DNA of 58,202 nucleotides, taken from contig NZ_JYJP01000108.1 in the NCBI RefSeq assembly GCF_001012815.1, forward strand, positions 1 to 58,202, in the 5' to 3' direction. The stretch comes from Vibrio mexicanus. GTDB lineage: Bacteria > Pseudomonadota > Gammaproteobacteria > Enterobacterales > Vibrionaceae. Numbering within the stretch: position 1 is the stretch's first letter; every line of letters starts with the position of its first letter. The translations under genes were made by a program, and so were the position numbers. Of the stretch, positions 18,565 through 28,479 are shown piece after piece. The notes under the pieces are model-generated. The model saw nothing but the letters and a program-made list of their open reading frames with translations, searched no databases and was not told the origin of the DNA.

Positions 18565-18770
18565 GTTTTTTTAAGGCTCAGTTTTACATAGGACGTAATA
18601 GGTATCGCGGAATCTGGTTTGCTCATAATAATAAAATATTATTGAATCAATAATAAATGATAATTTCATGGTTTCCTTCTTGGGCGTTACATTACGTCTC
18701 AATAACCTTGTTTTTAAAAGTTTGAGCGTTGATCAAGCGCTATTTAAAAGCCCAACAAAGAAGGCAAAAC

Positions 18771-19157
18771 ATGAAATTTCTTCACACAATGATCCGCGTC
18801 GCTGACCTAGAAAAATCGATCGAGTTTTACACCAAAGTCATGGGTATGAGCGAGCTTGATCGTTTTGAGAATACTGAATACCGATACACTTTGGTGTTTA
18901 TCGGTAATCCAGACCATCCTGATTCAGCCACTATCGAGCTGACTTACAACTGGGATACAGACAGCTACGAACACGGCAATGCTTTTGGTCACCTAGCGTT
19001 GGGTTGTGAAGACATTTACGCAGCATGCGATCAAATCAGATCACTGGGTGGGAATATCACTCGTGAACCAGGGCCACTTAAAGGCGGTGAAACTCACATC
19101 GCTTTTGTTAAAGATCCAGACGGTTATCAAATCGAATTGATTCAGTTGAGCAAATAA
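18771..19157 (+). CDS. gloA: Lactoylglutathione lyase (glyoxalase I)
   Basis: A 128-residue enzyme converting the methylglyoxal-glutathione hemithioacetal to S-lactoylglutathione. The sequence follows GloA closely: FLHTMIRVADLEKSIEFYT at the start with the metal ligand His, VFIGNPD, ATIELTYNWD with a metal-ligand Glu, HLALGCEDIY with the second His, and PDGYQIELIQ with the second Glu. ATG 18771 is chosen because AAGAAGG precedes it and it gives the usual GloA N terminus; the frame is open further upstream. The next gene, 11 bp on, is an old-yellow-enzyme reductase. A nemA-gloA pairing also occurs in E. coli, where NemR controls both. Confidence 0.95.
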   Translation: MKFLHTMIRVADLEKSIEFYTKVMGMSELDRFENTEYRYTLVFIGNPDHPDSATIELTYNWDTDSYEHGNAFGHLALGCEDIYAACDQIRSLGGNITREPGPLKGGETHIAFVKDPDGYQIELIQLSK

Positions 19158-19168
19158 CGAGGTTTGTC

Positions 19169-20268
19169 ATGAAAGATACATTGTTCCAACCAGTACAGCT
19201 GGGTTCGCTAACGCTTCAAAACCGTATTGTGATGCCGCCAATGACTCGCTCTCGTGCAAGTCAGCCAGGCAATGTCGCCAATGACATGATGGCCAAATAC
19301 TACGCTCAACGTGCTTCTGCAGGTTTAATTGTCGCTGAAGGTACACAAATTTCACCTATGGGCCAAGGTTACGCTTGGACACCGGGGATTTACAGCCAAG
19401 AGCAGGTTGCAGGCTGGAAAAAAACGACGGATGCAGTTCACGCAGAAGGTGGCGTGATTTTCGCTCAGCTTTGGCATGTTGGTCGTGTTACGCACCCAGA
19501 CAACATTGGTGGTGAGCAGCCAATTTCGTCTTCAGCTTTAAAAGCGGAAAACGTAAAAGTATTCATCGATAACGGCAGTGACGAACCGGGCTTTGTCGAC
19601 GTGGTTGAGCCTCGCGAAATGACCAAAGATGACATTAAAGAGGTGATTGAAGAGTACCGCCAAGCGGCATTGAATGCGATTGAAGCAGGTTTTGATGGTA
19701 TTGAGCTTCACGCTGCTAACGGCTATCTGGTAAACCAGTTCATCGATTCAGAAGCAAACAACCGAACTGATGAGTATGGTGGTTCTATCGAAAATCGTCT
19801 GCGTTTCTTGGGCGAAGTGGTTGAAGCATGACTCAAGCGATTGGTGCAGATCGTGTAGGTGTTCGTCTAGCTCCATTTACGTCACTAAACGGTACCGTTG
19901 ATAAAACACCAGTAGAAACTTACACGGCAGCGGCTGCGCTTCTTGATAAGCTGAATGTGGTGTACATGCACATTGCAGAAGTGGATTGGGACGACGCGCC
20001 AGACACGCCAGCTGAGTTCAAGACAGCCGTACGTGAAGCTTACAAAGGTACAATCATCTACGCAGGTCGTTACAACACTGAGAAGGCAGCGCAAGCGCTA
20101 GAAAGTGGTTTGGCAGACATGGTTGGTTTTGGTCGCCCATTCATTGCTAACCCAGACTTGCCAAGTCGTATTCAAAACGATTACCCACTAGCAGCGCACG
20201 ATCCTGCAACGCTTTTTGGTGGTAATGAAAAAGGCTTGTTGGACTACCCAGCTTACCAAGGTGATTAG
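19169..20268 (+). CDS. nemA: Old yellow enzyme, N-ethylmaleimide reductase-like (frameshifted)
   Basis: FMN-dependent ene reductase that reduces electrophilic alkenes and nitro compounds with NAD(P)H. Typical OYE blocks are seen: QNRIVMPPMTRSRA, FAQLWHVGRVTHP, FDGIELHAANGYLVNQF, and the C-terminal GRPFIANPDLP. The frame breaks at about 19828, where the first part stops at 19831. One added G restores VVEAVTQAIGADRVGVRL and a product of about 366 residues, the family length. It is 11 bp after gloA and ends before a terminator, so gloA and this gene form a two-gene detoxification operon. No NemR-type repressor gene is next to it. The gene symbol is by similarity. Confidence 0.88.
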
Positions 20269-20299
20269 CTTATCAGCTTGTGAATATGATTAATTCAGA

Positions 20300-20328
20300 C
20301 CCTGCGTTAATCGCGGGGTTTTGTTTTA
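20300..20328 (+). terminator. Rho-independent terminator after the OYE gene
   Basis: CCCTGCG-TTAAT-CGCGGGG forms a 7-bp stem with one mismatch, followed by TTTTGTTTT. It lies 31 bp after the reductase stop. Confidence 0.75.
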
Positions 20329-20348
20329 TGAAAGTTAGTCAATGTCAG

Positions 20349-20959
20349 CTAATTAAGGTCAGCTAACTCGGTGATGGGTTGACCTTGGTAATACATGATG
20401 TCAGCGAGGCCCAACATAGGTAGATCTTCGACCGTGTCACCATAGGCATAAATTTTTGAATATGATGACAAATCAATAGCTTGCTGAATACCGATGACCT
20501 TTCTTTGTTTGCTGCAATCACCGTTGACATAGTTACCCGTATATCGACCATTTCGCACCTCAAGCGTGCTACAGATCAAGGCTATTCCCTGCTTTTGACA
20601 CCAAAGGCTGAGGTAAGGATCGAGCGATGCAGAGACTAGATAGATGTCGTCGCCTTGATCCGAGTGCCAACGAATTTTCTCTAGCATTTCTTCCCGCAGA
20701 GTTGTGGGTATGTATTCTTCCACGTACTTTTGGGCAGATTGCTGCACATCACTTGGGCGGCGAAGCCAAAAGGCGACTTTAGACACCACTGGCCGTGTTT
20801 TGCTCGCGGGTAGTAGGCCAAGTTTGTACAGCGCAATAATGGGGAGGTAAGGCAAAGGCCAATGAGCAGTCGAGGCTTGGGCGTCGAATAAAACAAGAAT
20901 TTGGTGAACGTGTCTTCTGTGGTAATTGTGCGATCGAAATCAAACAGAGCGAGATTCAA
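20349..20959 (-). CDS. HAD-IB family hydrolase, SerB-like phosphatase (frameshifted)
   Basis: A cytoplasmic HAD phosphatase. Motif I is LFDFDRTIT, with an Arg in place of the usual Gly after the second Asp (DxDR, not DxDG), as in many HAD-IB proteins. Motif II is YLVSASLD and the motif III/IV region is IYAYGDTVEDLPML. The frame breaks in the A run 20854-20856 (plus strand). One more base joins the N-terminal half through LLIGLLPYLPIIALYKLG to the rest, giving about 203 residues. It lies 14 bp after the isochorismatase-like gene on the same strand, so they are probably co-transcribed. The physiological substrate is unknown; a phosphate monoester is expected. Confidence 0.8.
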
Positions 20960-20973
20960 ATTTTTATCCTTTG

Positions 20974-21512
20974 TTAGCGAATGAGTTTTAAAATCTGCTT
21001 AAACTCATCTTTTCGGCAGTCTTGAACCATCTCATATAAACACATTTCCAAGCCAGTTATCTTGCCGCCACTGTCTCTCACTCTCTCAAGACCGAGCTGC
21101 TTGTTGTCTGGGGTACGAGAAGACACACAATCACTAACCACTTCTACATTGAGCCCTTTCTCTATGAGGCCTCTAGCAGTCTGGTACACACAAATATGGC
21201 TTTCGATACCGCAGATCAGCCAATGCTCAATCTTAGTCGCCTCCAACGCTTCTACAAATTCTATCGTATCGCAGGCGTTGAATGTAAATTTGGAGATGGG
21301 CGAAGAGTCGGGCAAATGAGCGTTGAGTTCATCTACAGTGCTGCCAAGTTTGTCAGGATTCTGCTCAAGCTGAATGATGGGCAAGTTTAATATGGCTGCG
21401 CCTGAATCAGCTTTTCACAGTTGGCAATCAGTGTATCACTGTCGTGAACGAGCCGAGCCAGCTTCCCTTGAATATCAACAATGATAAGTCCGGTGTTGTT
21501 TATGGTTAACAT
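20974..21512 (-). CDS. Isochorismatase-like cysteine hydrolase (frameshifted)
   Basis: The N terminus reads GLIIVDIQGKLARLV, with the catalytic Asp of the isochorismatase-like family. Past the break come LPIIQLEQNPDKLG and HWLICGIESHICVYQTARGL, with the nucleophilic Cys in SHICVYQTA. The frame breaks at about 21401; one added G joins LIQGAAILNLPIIQ. The restored protein is about 179 residues, matching the YcaC/nicotinamidase-like hydrolase group. Start ATG at 21512. It lies upstream of the HAD gene in the same direction. Substrate unknown; amidase or hydrolase activity is expected from the family. Confidence 0.82.
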
Positions 21513-21628
21513 TAAGTAGTCCTCTAAACGCTGTATAGACTCGCTGAACAGTTAGCCTAACCCATTGAGAAACAGAGCCAATATTAGAGTTGTAAATTTA
21601 AGGGGTGAGTATCATTTTGGAACAACGA

Positions 21629-22009
21629 TCAGCCAAATATCATGGGAAACACACAGATAGCAAAAGCGGGTAAACCAGCTAGGACAAGCTTGATACAAAA
21701 CCGCGTGTTATCAGACATACGGTCATCGTCAATTTCGTTAGCTACTATGCTGTCTACCATTGAGTCTGCAGCGATATCAGCCTTATCGCCGCCAAAACCA
21801 CCTCCGGGTGGATACATGAAAAATAGAGCGGCGACGCCCCATATGGCTATGGAGACAAAGAACGTATAGTCCGACCAAGACTCGAATCCGAAGAACCCCG
21901 TGCTTTTTTCAACGCCGAACACGACAGCGCCGGCAATCAAGTTAGCGATTAGGACAAATTTGAGGGTGTTCAATACAGCAAATCCTTTTAAGCTGAAGTT
22001 GAAGTTCAT
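21629..22009 (-). CDS. Hypothetical membrane protein
   Basis: A 126-residue protein with three likely membrane segments (about residues 12-32, 48-66 and 105-124) and a central loop with the glycine-rich stretch PPGGGFGGDKAD followed by acidic residues. I chose ATG 22009 (MNFNFSLKG); the frame also contains an ATG 12 nt upstream. I do not recognise the family. It lies between the hydrolase pair and the ACT-domain gene, all on the minus strand, but with gaps that do not prove an operon. Confidence 0.6.
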   Translation of the reverse strand: MNFNFSLKGFAVLNTLKFVLIANLIAGAVVFGVEKSTGFFGFESWSDYTFFVSIAIWGVAALFFMYPPGGGFGGDKADIAADSMVDSIVANEIDDDRMSDNTRFCIKLVLAGLPAFAICVFPMIFG

Positions 22010-22055
22010 GATAGTGACCAATAGATATGCATTTCAGTCAGTTATATCAGAAAAT

Positions 22056-22453
22056 CTAAGACTCTGAAAACTCACGTAACGCGTTCATCGCCGCTTGTGC
22101 TTTCTCTTTCTGTACAAATATATGGTCATGGTAGTAGCCAGCTATAACATTAGCACTGATACCATGTTCGCCGAGTTTGGTCGCAAAGGCAGCCGTCAGC
22201 CCTACCGCTTCAAGGCTCGAATGGACCGTTAGGGTAATGAGGCTAAATATGCCCTCAACACTCAAATTTGCATCCATCGCTTTCTGCTGCTCCAGTACTA
22301 GGGTTAAGCCCTCTTGCTCGCGGAATGTCGCAATAGGATCGAGATTGATGTAATCGGCCAGTTGCCTGAGACGGTGCAAAATACGTATTCACCTTCAATG
22401 AGCTTTGGAGACATGGATTTAAGTAGAGTGTCGAGGTCGGTAATGGCGGTCAT
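22056..22453 (-). CDS. ACT-domain small regulatory protein (frameshifted)
   Basis: A protein of about 132 residues matching the small two-ACT-subdomain proteins of gammaproteobacteria. The N-terminal part reads ITDLDTLLKSMSPKLIEG, then EYVFCTVSG. The C-terminal part has LITLTVHSSLEAVGLTAAF and GISANVIAGYYHDHIFV, the amino-acid-binding ACT core. The frame breaks at about 22362; one added base joins CTVSGN to LADYINLDPIATFREQEG. Such proteins are thought to bind amino acids, but targets are not established. Start ATG 22453; the frame-restored length fits the family. Confidence 0.75.
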
Positions 22454-22592
22454 TTTTATTCCTTAATGTTCAGCTTTCTTACTTAGAATTCAGCTTCCAA
22501 TGCGAGTGGGTTGTGACCACAATAAGGAGAAATGGAAAATTAGTGAAATTAATTATCTTAATTTTCCATAGGTCATACTTAACTGGGACTTA

Positions 22593-22613
22593 AAAGGGCG
22601 TTAAACGCCCTTT
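22593..22613 (-). terminator. Terminator overlapping the end of the U32 gene
   Basis: AAAGGGCG-TTAAA-CGCCCTTT is an 8-bp perfect stem with a 5-nt loop. It overlaps the U32 stop codon (22601-22603). The minus-strand tail after the stem is TTAAGTCC, so the U tract is weak. Confidence 0.55.
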
Positions 22614-24628
22614 CTGTATTGTTGATTGCGTGTTGGCGTAATGGCCTGTTGCAGCGTGTCAAAATGCTCTACGAGGTTAGGTTGTCTAAGGAAAGCAAGG
22701 AACAGGTCAATCAGCTTCTCATTGCTTACGTGGTGTTTGGTTTCTGTTTGAATGTCTCTTAGGTCGATCATGACATCGGTGAACAAGTCAGAGTGATCAC
22801 TTAACACATCTAAATTGAGGACATTCAAATCACTGTAGAGACTGTTATAACTGCCTTTCTGTTTGTCCACCACGTACGGGTTATCTTTAAGGTTTAGGAT
22901 AGATGTACGTTTATCACAGCGACGCAAACAACCTTTGTTCAGTTTGATCTTTTTGCACCCTTCCGTTTGTTGGAACAGACATTGGCGACTGGTTAGCAGC
23001 GTATTCGGGTGGTAGACGTTGTAAAACGCGCGGAACTGGCTCGGGCGTTGGATGTAGTTGAGCTGCTTTTTGCTTAGCTCGTTGGAGAGGAAAGCCCCAG
23101 ACGCCGTGTATTCTTCTTGCAAACATTTCAGCGTGTAAGAGTTACAGCTATTCATTTGATCGCCGGCAATCCAATTTAGATTGAGCGATTGTGCGATTGT
23201 CGCAACACCAGAGTTGTTGGTGATCAGTAGCTCAGGCTTTATCTTGTCTAGTAGCATTCTTGCCGCTTCGAAATCATCACCAATCAAGATCGCAGGGAAC
23301 CATGGCTTCAAATTTGGGTTGCCTTCGAACAACTCAAACAAGTTTGGTAACTCAGCTTTCAAACCCATTGGCAACTGAAAATACACGTCGATATCATTTC
23401 GTGCTGAAAGGTAAGCTTCGTCGGTGTTTGATATCAATACAGATAAACGCTGTGGATTTTCAAAACGTGAGTGCTTTTCTAGCGGCTCAAGTGTTGGCGT
23501 ATCGATAGCGCCTTTCAAACTCGCCCCTTTGCTGCTTGAAGTGATGTCCATGCCAGCGGTGCGGGCCGCGACATTTTCTATGATGTCCGTTTTTTTGTCA
23601 TACAGCGCCTTCTTCACGGTTTGCACGTTTTCTGCAGACGTACATTGGTAGATTTTGGTGAAGTGCTTAACCGCATGATCGCGCGGATTGTCGATGTACA
23701 TGCTTTTGCCAATTTCACCTTGCAAGAAGCCGTTGGTAAAATCGCGATTGAAAACCGTATAGAGTTCTTCGGTATTGTTTGAGAGTTCTTGTCCATCGCA
23801 CAAACGATCAATTTGCTTACGCCAGTTGTCTACGACGGTAAAGACATAATGAGGCTTTTTGATGCGTCCTTCGACTTTGAGAGAATAGACCCCAGCGTCC
23901 GCCAAAGCTTGCAGGTCACCAAAGGCCGAGTTGTCTTTCATGTTGAGCGGGTAGTTGTAGCCTTGTGAGGTGGTTTGATATTGCTCTCTGCATGGCTGAC
24001 TGCAACGGCCGCGGTTGCCAGAGGCACCATTTCTCGCAGAACTAATGTAACAAAGCCCAGAAAAACCAATGCAATAGGAGCCATGAACGAAGACTTCCAT
24101 CAGTACATTACGCGCACGCCCGTACTCACTTAAATGACGAATCTCATCGATGTTTAACTCACGAGATAGATTGACTCGGCTCGCGTTTAGCTTGCTCAAG
24201 AAATCAATTTGACCGCTATTGTGCGTGTTGAGCTGGGTGGAGGCGTGGACATCTAGGCTAGGGAAGTGCTTCTTAACTAGGTATCCCAAACCCAAATCCT
24301 GAATGATCACGCCGTCGATGTCTGTCTCTGCTAACTGGGCCAGCAGGCGCATTACGGCAGGAATCTCGCTCTCTAGAATCAGAACATTGAGAGTGAGAAA
24401 TATCTGGCATTGATTTCGGTGAGCGAGCGTTAGAATGCCTTTGAGGTTATCTATGGTTAGATTGGCTGCGCGGTTGCGAGCATTAAACCTGTCTAGCCCG
24501 CAGTAGATAGCATCGGCTCCGGCCGCAATGGCAGCTTTAATGGATTCAACATCACCACCAGGCGCTAATAACTCAAACTGATCCCTTGTAAAGCCGTCTG
24601 TTCCATGACTTACAATACTCTTAATCAC
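22601..24628 (-). CDS. U32 family peptidase-like protein (RlhA/YhbU group)
   Basis: A 675-residue cytoplasmic protein. The N-terminal half is the U32 TIM-barrel: LLAPGGDVESIKAAIAAGAD (about residues 20-39), VIIQDLGLGYLV, VHASTQLNTHN, and the cysteine-rich signature CIGFSGLCYIS...GNRGRCSQPCR. Several bacterial U32 proteins are not proteases but hydroxylation or RNA-modification factors (RlhA, TrhP, UbiU/V) that hold an Fe-S cluster with these cysteines. The C-terminal half is longer than TrhP and has more Cys (CLFQQTEGCKKIKLNKGCLRRCDKR), possibly a second metal site. I cannot say which branch it belongs to. The reading frame is intact. Confidence 0.85.
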   Translation of the reverse strand: MIKSIVSHGTDGFTRDQFELLAPGGDVESIKAAIAAGADAIYCGLDRFNARNRAANLTIDNLKGILTLAHRNQCQIFLTLNVLILESEIPAVMRLLAQLAETDIDGVIIQDLGLGYLVKKHFPSLDVHASTQLNTHNSGQIDFLSKLNASRVNLSRELNIDEIRHLSEYGRARNVLMEVFVHGSYCIGFSGLCYISSARNGASGNRGRCSQPCREQYQTTSQGYNYPLNMKDNSAFGDLQALADAGVYSLKVEGRIKKPHYVFTVVDNWRKQIDRLCDGQELSNNTEELYTVFNRDFTNGFLQGEIGKSMYIDNPRDHAVKHFTKIYQCTSAENVQTVKKALYDKKTDIIENVAARTAGMDITSSSKGASLKGAIDTPTLEPLEKHSRFENPQRLSVLISNTDEAYLSARNDIDVYFQLPMGLKAELPNLFELFEGNPNLKPWFPAILIGDDFEAARMLLDKIKPELLITNNSGVATIAQSLNLNWIAGDQMNSCNSYTLKCLQEEYTASGAFLSNELSKKQLNYIQRPSQFRAFYNVYHPNTLLTSRQCLFQQTEGCKKIKLNKGCLRRCDKRTSILNLKDNPYVVDKQKGSYNSLYSDLNVLNLDVLSDHSDLFTDVMIDLRDIQTETKHHVSNEKLIDLFLAFLRQPNLVEHFDTLQQAITPTRNQQYRKGV

Positions 24629-24712
24629 AAATTACCCACCCACAAAAAATGAGGGGGTATTCTACGCATTTTTGGTAGGAATTACCTTAAAAATATGAAG
24701 TCGGTCATGTTT

Positions 24713-25698
24713 TTAAGCGAATATACATACACGGTTTCGCCCTTCGGATTTCGCTTGGTAAAGCGCAGAATCGGCATTATCAATAGCCGCTTCTAGGCCT
24801 AACGTTTTGTTAATGGGCGCAACGCCAACGCTGGCAGATATTGAAAACGAGTGGTGCTGGTGGCGAAACTCACTATCTTCAATGTCTTTACGTATGCTTT
24901 CAGCGACATCGGCCGCCATTGTCCGATTGCCTTTGACAAGGATTAAGAACTCCTCACCACCCAATCGATAGATCCAATCGTGGTCGATTCTTTTCTCGAC
25001 CAAGTTGGCGGTAAATATAAGCACTTCATCGCCAATGCTGTGCCCGTATGTATCATTGATTTTTTTAAAGTGGTCGATATCGATATAAAGCGCGTGTACA
25101 TCGGAACTGTTTTTCAGTTCTTTTTCATAGTCATACTCAAGCGCAAGACGATTTTTTAGCTGTGTTAATGGATCGGTAATTGCGGCAACTTCCAGTGCAT
25201 TTTGGATTTTAGCGCGGCTAATCTCATGAGAAAAAGAGACAGCCCAAATTGCGAGATACATAAACACAAAGTTCAGTAGTGAGAACGTATTAATATAAGG
25301 GGCCCGCTCCCACAGAATGAATCCGAGGCAGATAAAGACACACAAAGAGGCCATAGTCGCACAGCGTTTAGTATAAAAAATATGGTAAACAGCAGGTAGC
25401 AAAAACGACCAATATATGATGCCCGAGTCGACTTTAGTGATGAAACGCCAAAGACAATAATGGTGGTGAGAAGCAAATTGTATACATCGATCTGGCGCGG
25501 TGTGACTTTACGAGATTTGATGCGATAGAAGATGTAACCTGAGTAAAGAGCGAAAATCGCTTCACTCACAAAAAGCACGTAGTTGTCAGTTAAGACATAA
25601 TTGATAACGCTGAGAATGAGCGCAAAGCCTCCAAACACCAAGCATATGCCTTGCAACACTAGGTTTTTATGAGTGGAGTTGGAGTTAGTAATTGTCAT
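24713..25698 (-). CDS. Membrane diguanylate cyclase, GGDEF domain (frameshifted)
   Basis: An N-terminal part with about five or six membrane segments (residues 1-180) is followed by a GGDEF domain of about 160 residues. The active-site motif is GGEEF (RLGGEEFLIL), and substrate residues DIDHFKKINDTYGH are present, so it should make c-di-GMP. The frame breaks at about 25434; one added base joins the two halves through TKVDSGIIYWSFLLPAVYHI. Restored length about 328 residues. No RxxD inhibitory site is obvious. It stands alone between the U32 gene and the NYN gene. Confidence 0.85.
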
Positions 25699-26064
25699 GG
25701 GGCTACTGTGTGGCTATGTGTATAGTAAGTAAACTATCAATTGATCATATGTGTAAAGTTACATAATGATGAAGTTCGTAATTTGTCTCAAAATTGTAAA
25801 TGATTTTCATAACTGATAATACTAGTGTGTTTTATAAATTTTGTGATTAATTCTGCGTTAGAGGATCTTCTTCTTCAAGCTGCGATCAACTCGTCATTCG
25901 GTTCAACTGTTTTAGGTAACAGTTGTCAAATACCGTTTTTCGCGATGTTGGCAGGTTTTCTTTAACCATTTGAGTTATTATCTGTTCTCTCGTTTGGTTG
26001 TCTTTTGTCAGCCTGTTTCCCCCAAACTGCTCGTGTTGAGCGATATGAGAACCATAAATTGACC
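25699..26064. other. Intergenic region upstream of GGDEF and NYN genes
   Basis: 366 AT-rich bp between divergent genes. It holds one short perfect inverted repeat, AACTGTT-TTAGGT-AACAGTT at 25905-25924, which could be an operator. I see no gene in it. The frame of the NYN gene is open upstream, but there is no coding likeness there. Confidence 0.4.
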
Positions 26065-26540
26065 ATGGAAAAGATCGCCATTTTTGTTGATGTACAAAAC
26101 GTCTACTACACCACTAAAGAGAAATACCGGGCCAACTTTGATTACAACCAGTTTTGGTATGTGGCAACACAGGGAAGGGAAGTGATTCAAGCGAATGCTT
26201 ATGCGATAGCTAGTAACGACCCAAAACAGAGGCAGTTTCACCACATCCTCCGTGGTGTTGGCTTTAATGTTGAATTAAAACCGTTTATTCAGCGCCGAGA
26301 TGGCAGTGCGAAAGGAGATTGGGATGTTGGTATTGCCTCGATGCGATTGAGTGGGCAGAAAAGGTCGACACCATTGTACTAGTGTCTGGTGATGGGGATT
26401 TCGCTGTACTTGCTGACAGAATTCGCGACCGTTTTAATAAGCGTGTTGAAGTATTTGGCGTACCAGGGCTGACCGCCCAAAGTTTGGTTGATGCAGCTAG
26501 TCAGTTCACACCGATAGATGATGATCTGCTACTGCGATAA
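26065..26540 (+). CDS. NYN-domain (LabA/DUF88-like) protein, putative RNase (frameshifted)
   Basis: A PIN-like NYN domain with the family's acidic residues in order: IFVDVQNVYYT (first Asp), KGDWDVGIALDAIEW and LVSGDGDFAVLADRIRDR. This fold binds Mg and is typical of single-strand RNases such as the LabA/DUF88 group. The frame breaks at the CC pair 26336-26337. One more C joins GDWDVGIALDAIEWAEKVD and yields about 158 residues. ATG 26065 (MEKIAIFVD) is chosen as start because the domain begins there; the frame is open about 20 codons further up. No recognisable partner is nearby, and a terminator follows. Confidence 0.85.
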
Positions 26541-26591
26541 CGGTTAGCGCTTTTAACAACTTACTTAGCTGTTTCGTCGCAGTTAGAAACA

Positions 26592-26625
26592 AAAAGCCAC
26601 TGCAACTATGCAGTGGCTTTCGCTT
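26592..26625. terminator. Bidirectional terminator between NYN and LPMO genes
   Basis: AAAGCCACTGCA-ACTA-TGCAGTGGCTTT is a 12-bp perfect stem with A run before and T after, so it can serve both convergent genes. Confidence 0.85.
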
Positions 26626-26661
26626 TCTTATGCAGGTTTTAATGACCTAATTCACATTGGA

Positions 26662-28128
26662 TTAGTTGGCTGGACGCCAAACTCCCCACTGATCGTTTTG
26701 ATAGGTAGTTTTAGGGTCAGAACCACCTTGCACCCACCATTGTGCTTCCCATTTCTCATTGTCGTAGGAAACGACTTCACCACCTACGTAGGTTTTTGAT
26801 GAGTCCCAAGCATCAGGGTTTGGACCTGGCCCTGGGCCTGGTTCACCATCGTCAGCGATCACCTCAAATGTGAAGGTTTCACTGAGCTCACTAAAAATCG
26901 CATCAGCCACAAACGATAAAGTTTCAGTTTGAGTCACGGCGCTGGTATCAACAACGATGGACGTTGAACCATTGTTTTCAATACTAACGCTTGTGCCTTG
27001 AACCTGGGTTAAGTTTGCGGCTTCACTAGTGGAAATCACCACTTTGTCGCCAGCATTGACGACTTTGTCACTCTTCACAAGCTCATAGATGTCACCGGTG
27101 AGTGGCTCAGTACCACCGTCATCACCTTCGATTACCGTGATCTTGCCGGAGGCGCGAGCATCTCTTGAGTTAAAGAAATTGCGAGATTGGTCATTTTGGA
27201 AGTACATGTAGTGAGACATCTCTTCATGCCAGTCACCAATGAATACTGCGCCATCTTTAAATTCCGCGTGCCAACCGTTGATTTCAGAAGCCAGTAGGCG
27301 CTCCCAATCGTTGACGTTGTTAGCATCAACATCAATTGAGAAGCTACGCGCTACATCGCCGTACTTGTTGATGATGTCGTACTTAACCGTATCACCAAGT
27401 TCTGGGCCGACAAAATCTACTGGGATATATCGCTCACCGCGAACGAGATCTTGCTCTGGTGGTGGCTCAGGAGGAGGAGTTTGGCCATCAACAATGGTGA
27501 TATCTGAACAGTTATAGAAACCTTCGCCTGCTGCATCATTACGTTGCCAACGGACAAATAAGATTGCATCGCCCGAACGATCTGAAGGAATGGTGACATC
27601 CATGCGGTATTTACCGCCTTCGACAGGAATATTGCCTGCTGTTTGGATTAAATCCAAATCGCTCCATGCGAGTGCTTTGCTTAGATCTGTGCTTGGCTTA
27701 GTCAGGTAAAATTCCCAGAAAGATGGGTTGTGAGGGGCGGTTGCGTTGAAAACAAATTCAAAAGTGCCTGCGCTAACTTCGGTGCGAGTCCAACCTGTAT
27801 GGGGAGCGCCCATTCCTTGCTTTTGAGGATCGTTGGCGTAGCAAAGCGTTCCATCTGGAATTGCTGCCTTTACTGCCGCCATGTTGTTGTAATCGGTAAT
27901 GTTCTTCGCGTATTCGTTACGCTGAACAAATGGGTATGTACCTGAAATCTCTTTGGCTTGCGCACAAGCTGCATTGGGCGGGTTGCCAGACCAAATGCCA
28001 CCTTGTTCGTAACATATGTTTTGGCGAGCACTTGGAAATTCTGTCCAACCGTGCGCATGTGCGGTGGTTGGCAGCGCCGATAGCATCGCCAGTCCCACTG
28101 CGGCTTGAATAATATTATTGTTTTTCAC
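26662..28128 (-). CDS. Chitin-active lytic polysaccharide monooxygenase (AA10, spindolin-like)
   Basis: A secreted copper enzyme that oxidatively cleaves chitin. With the GTG start at 28128 (GAGAG upstream) the signal peptide ends THA|HGWTEF, so the mature protein begins with the His needed for the copper histidine brace; the second His is in GAPHTGWTR. The AA10 domain covers about 190 residues and resembles the spindolin-related proteins of Vibrio. A middle region of two strand-rich modules follows, and the C terminus is a CBM5/12-type chitin-binding module (WDSSKTYVGGEVVSYDN...WEAQWW). A longer frame opens at 28284, but it would bury the signal peptide. Total 488 residues. Confidence 0.92.
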   Translation of the reverse strand: MKNNNIIQAAVGLAMLSALPTTAHAHGWTEFPSARQNICYEQGGIWSGNPPNAACAQAKEISGTYPFVQRNEYAKNITDYNNMAAVKAAIPDGTLCYANDPQKQGMGAPHTGWTRTEVSAGTFEFVFNATAPHNPSFWEFYLTKPSTDLSKALAWSDLDLIQTAGNIPVEGGKYRMDVTIPSDRSGDAILFVRWQRNDAAGEGFYNCSDITIVDGQTPPPEPPPEQDLVRGERYIPVDFVGPELGDTVKYDIINKYGDVARSFSIDVDANNVNDWERLLASEINGWHAEFKDGAVFIGDWHEEMSHYMYFQNDQSRNFFNSRDARASGKITVIEGDDGGTEPLTGDIYELVKSDKVVNAGDKVVISTSEAANLTQVQGTSVSIENNGSTSIVVDTSAVTQTETLSFVADAIFSELSETFTFEVIADDGEPGPGPGPNPDAWDSSKTYVGGEVVSYDNEKWEAQWWVQGGSDPKTTYQNDQWGVWRPAN

Positions 28129-28377
28129 TGTTTTACTCTCTATGTAGGTGTGCCGTTTGACGAAACGATAATTGAGGTAGGCGTTTCGTGTACTGCTTGT
28201 TGTTTTTGTCGGGAGACAGGAAAAAATATAGGCAGAAGTTGCTATATGAAAAGCGTCATGATGTTTGAAAGGAATTAACATCACAGTTAATAATATCGTT
28301 TATAAAATATGAGCTGAGCATTAACCTAAATATGTCATTTTTATGGCATATAATTTAGTTTTGGAACTAAGTGCACA

Positions 28378-28479
28378 CTATTGAAAGGAATTGAAACCTA
28401 ACCCCAAATTGCCCTCCAAATTTGAGCCTAAAGAACCAAGGGCATCGACCAGTACACGGGTTTTCGTAGGACCGTCTGC
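28378..28479 (-). pseudogene. Possible LysR-regulator C-terminal remnant
   Basis: In the 531-bp gap between the LPMO and GST genes, one minus-strand frame without stops reads PTKTRVLVDALGSL. The T-K-T-R-V-x-V-D pattern resembles the last helix of LysR-type regulators. A stop precedes it and no helix-turn-helix was found upstream, so at most a fragment of a broken regulator remains. The rest of the gap (28129-28377 and 28480-28659) is AT-rich and I see no gene in it. Low certainty. Confidence 0.25.
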
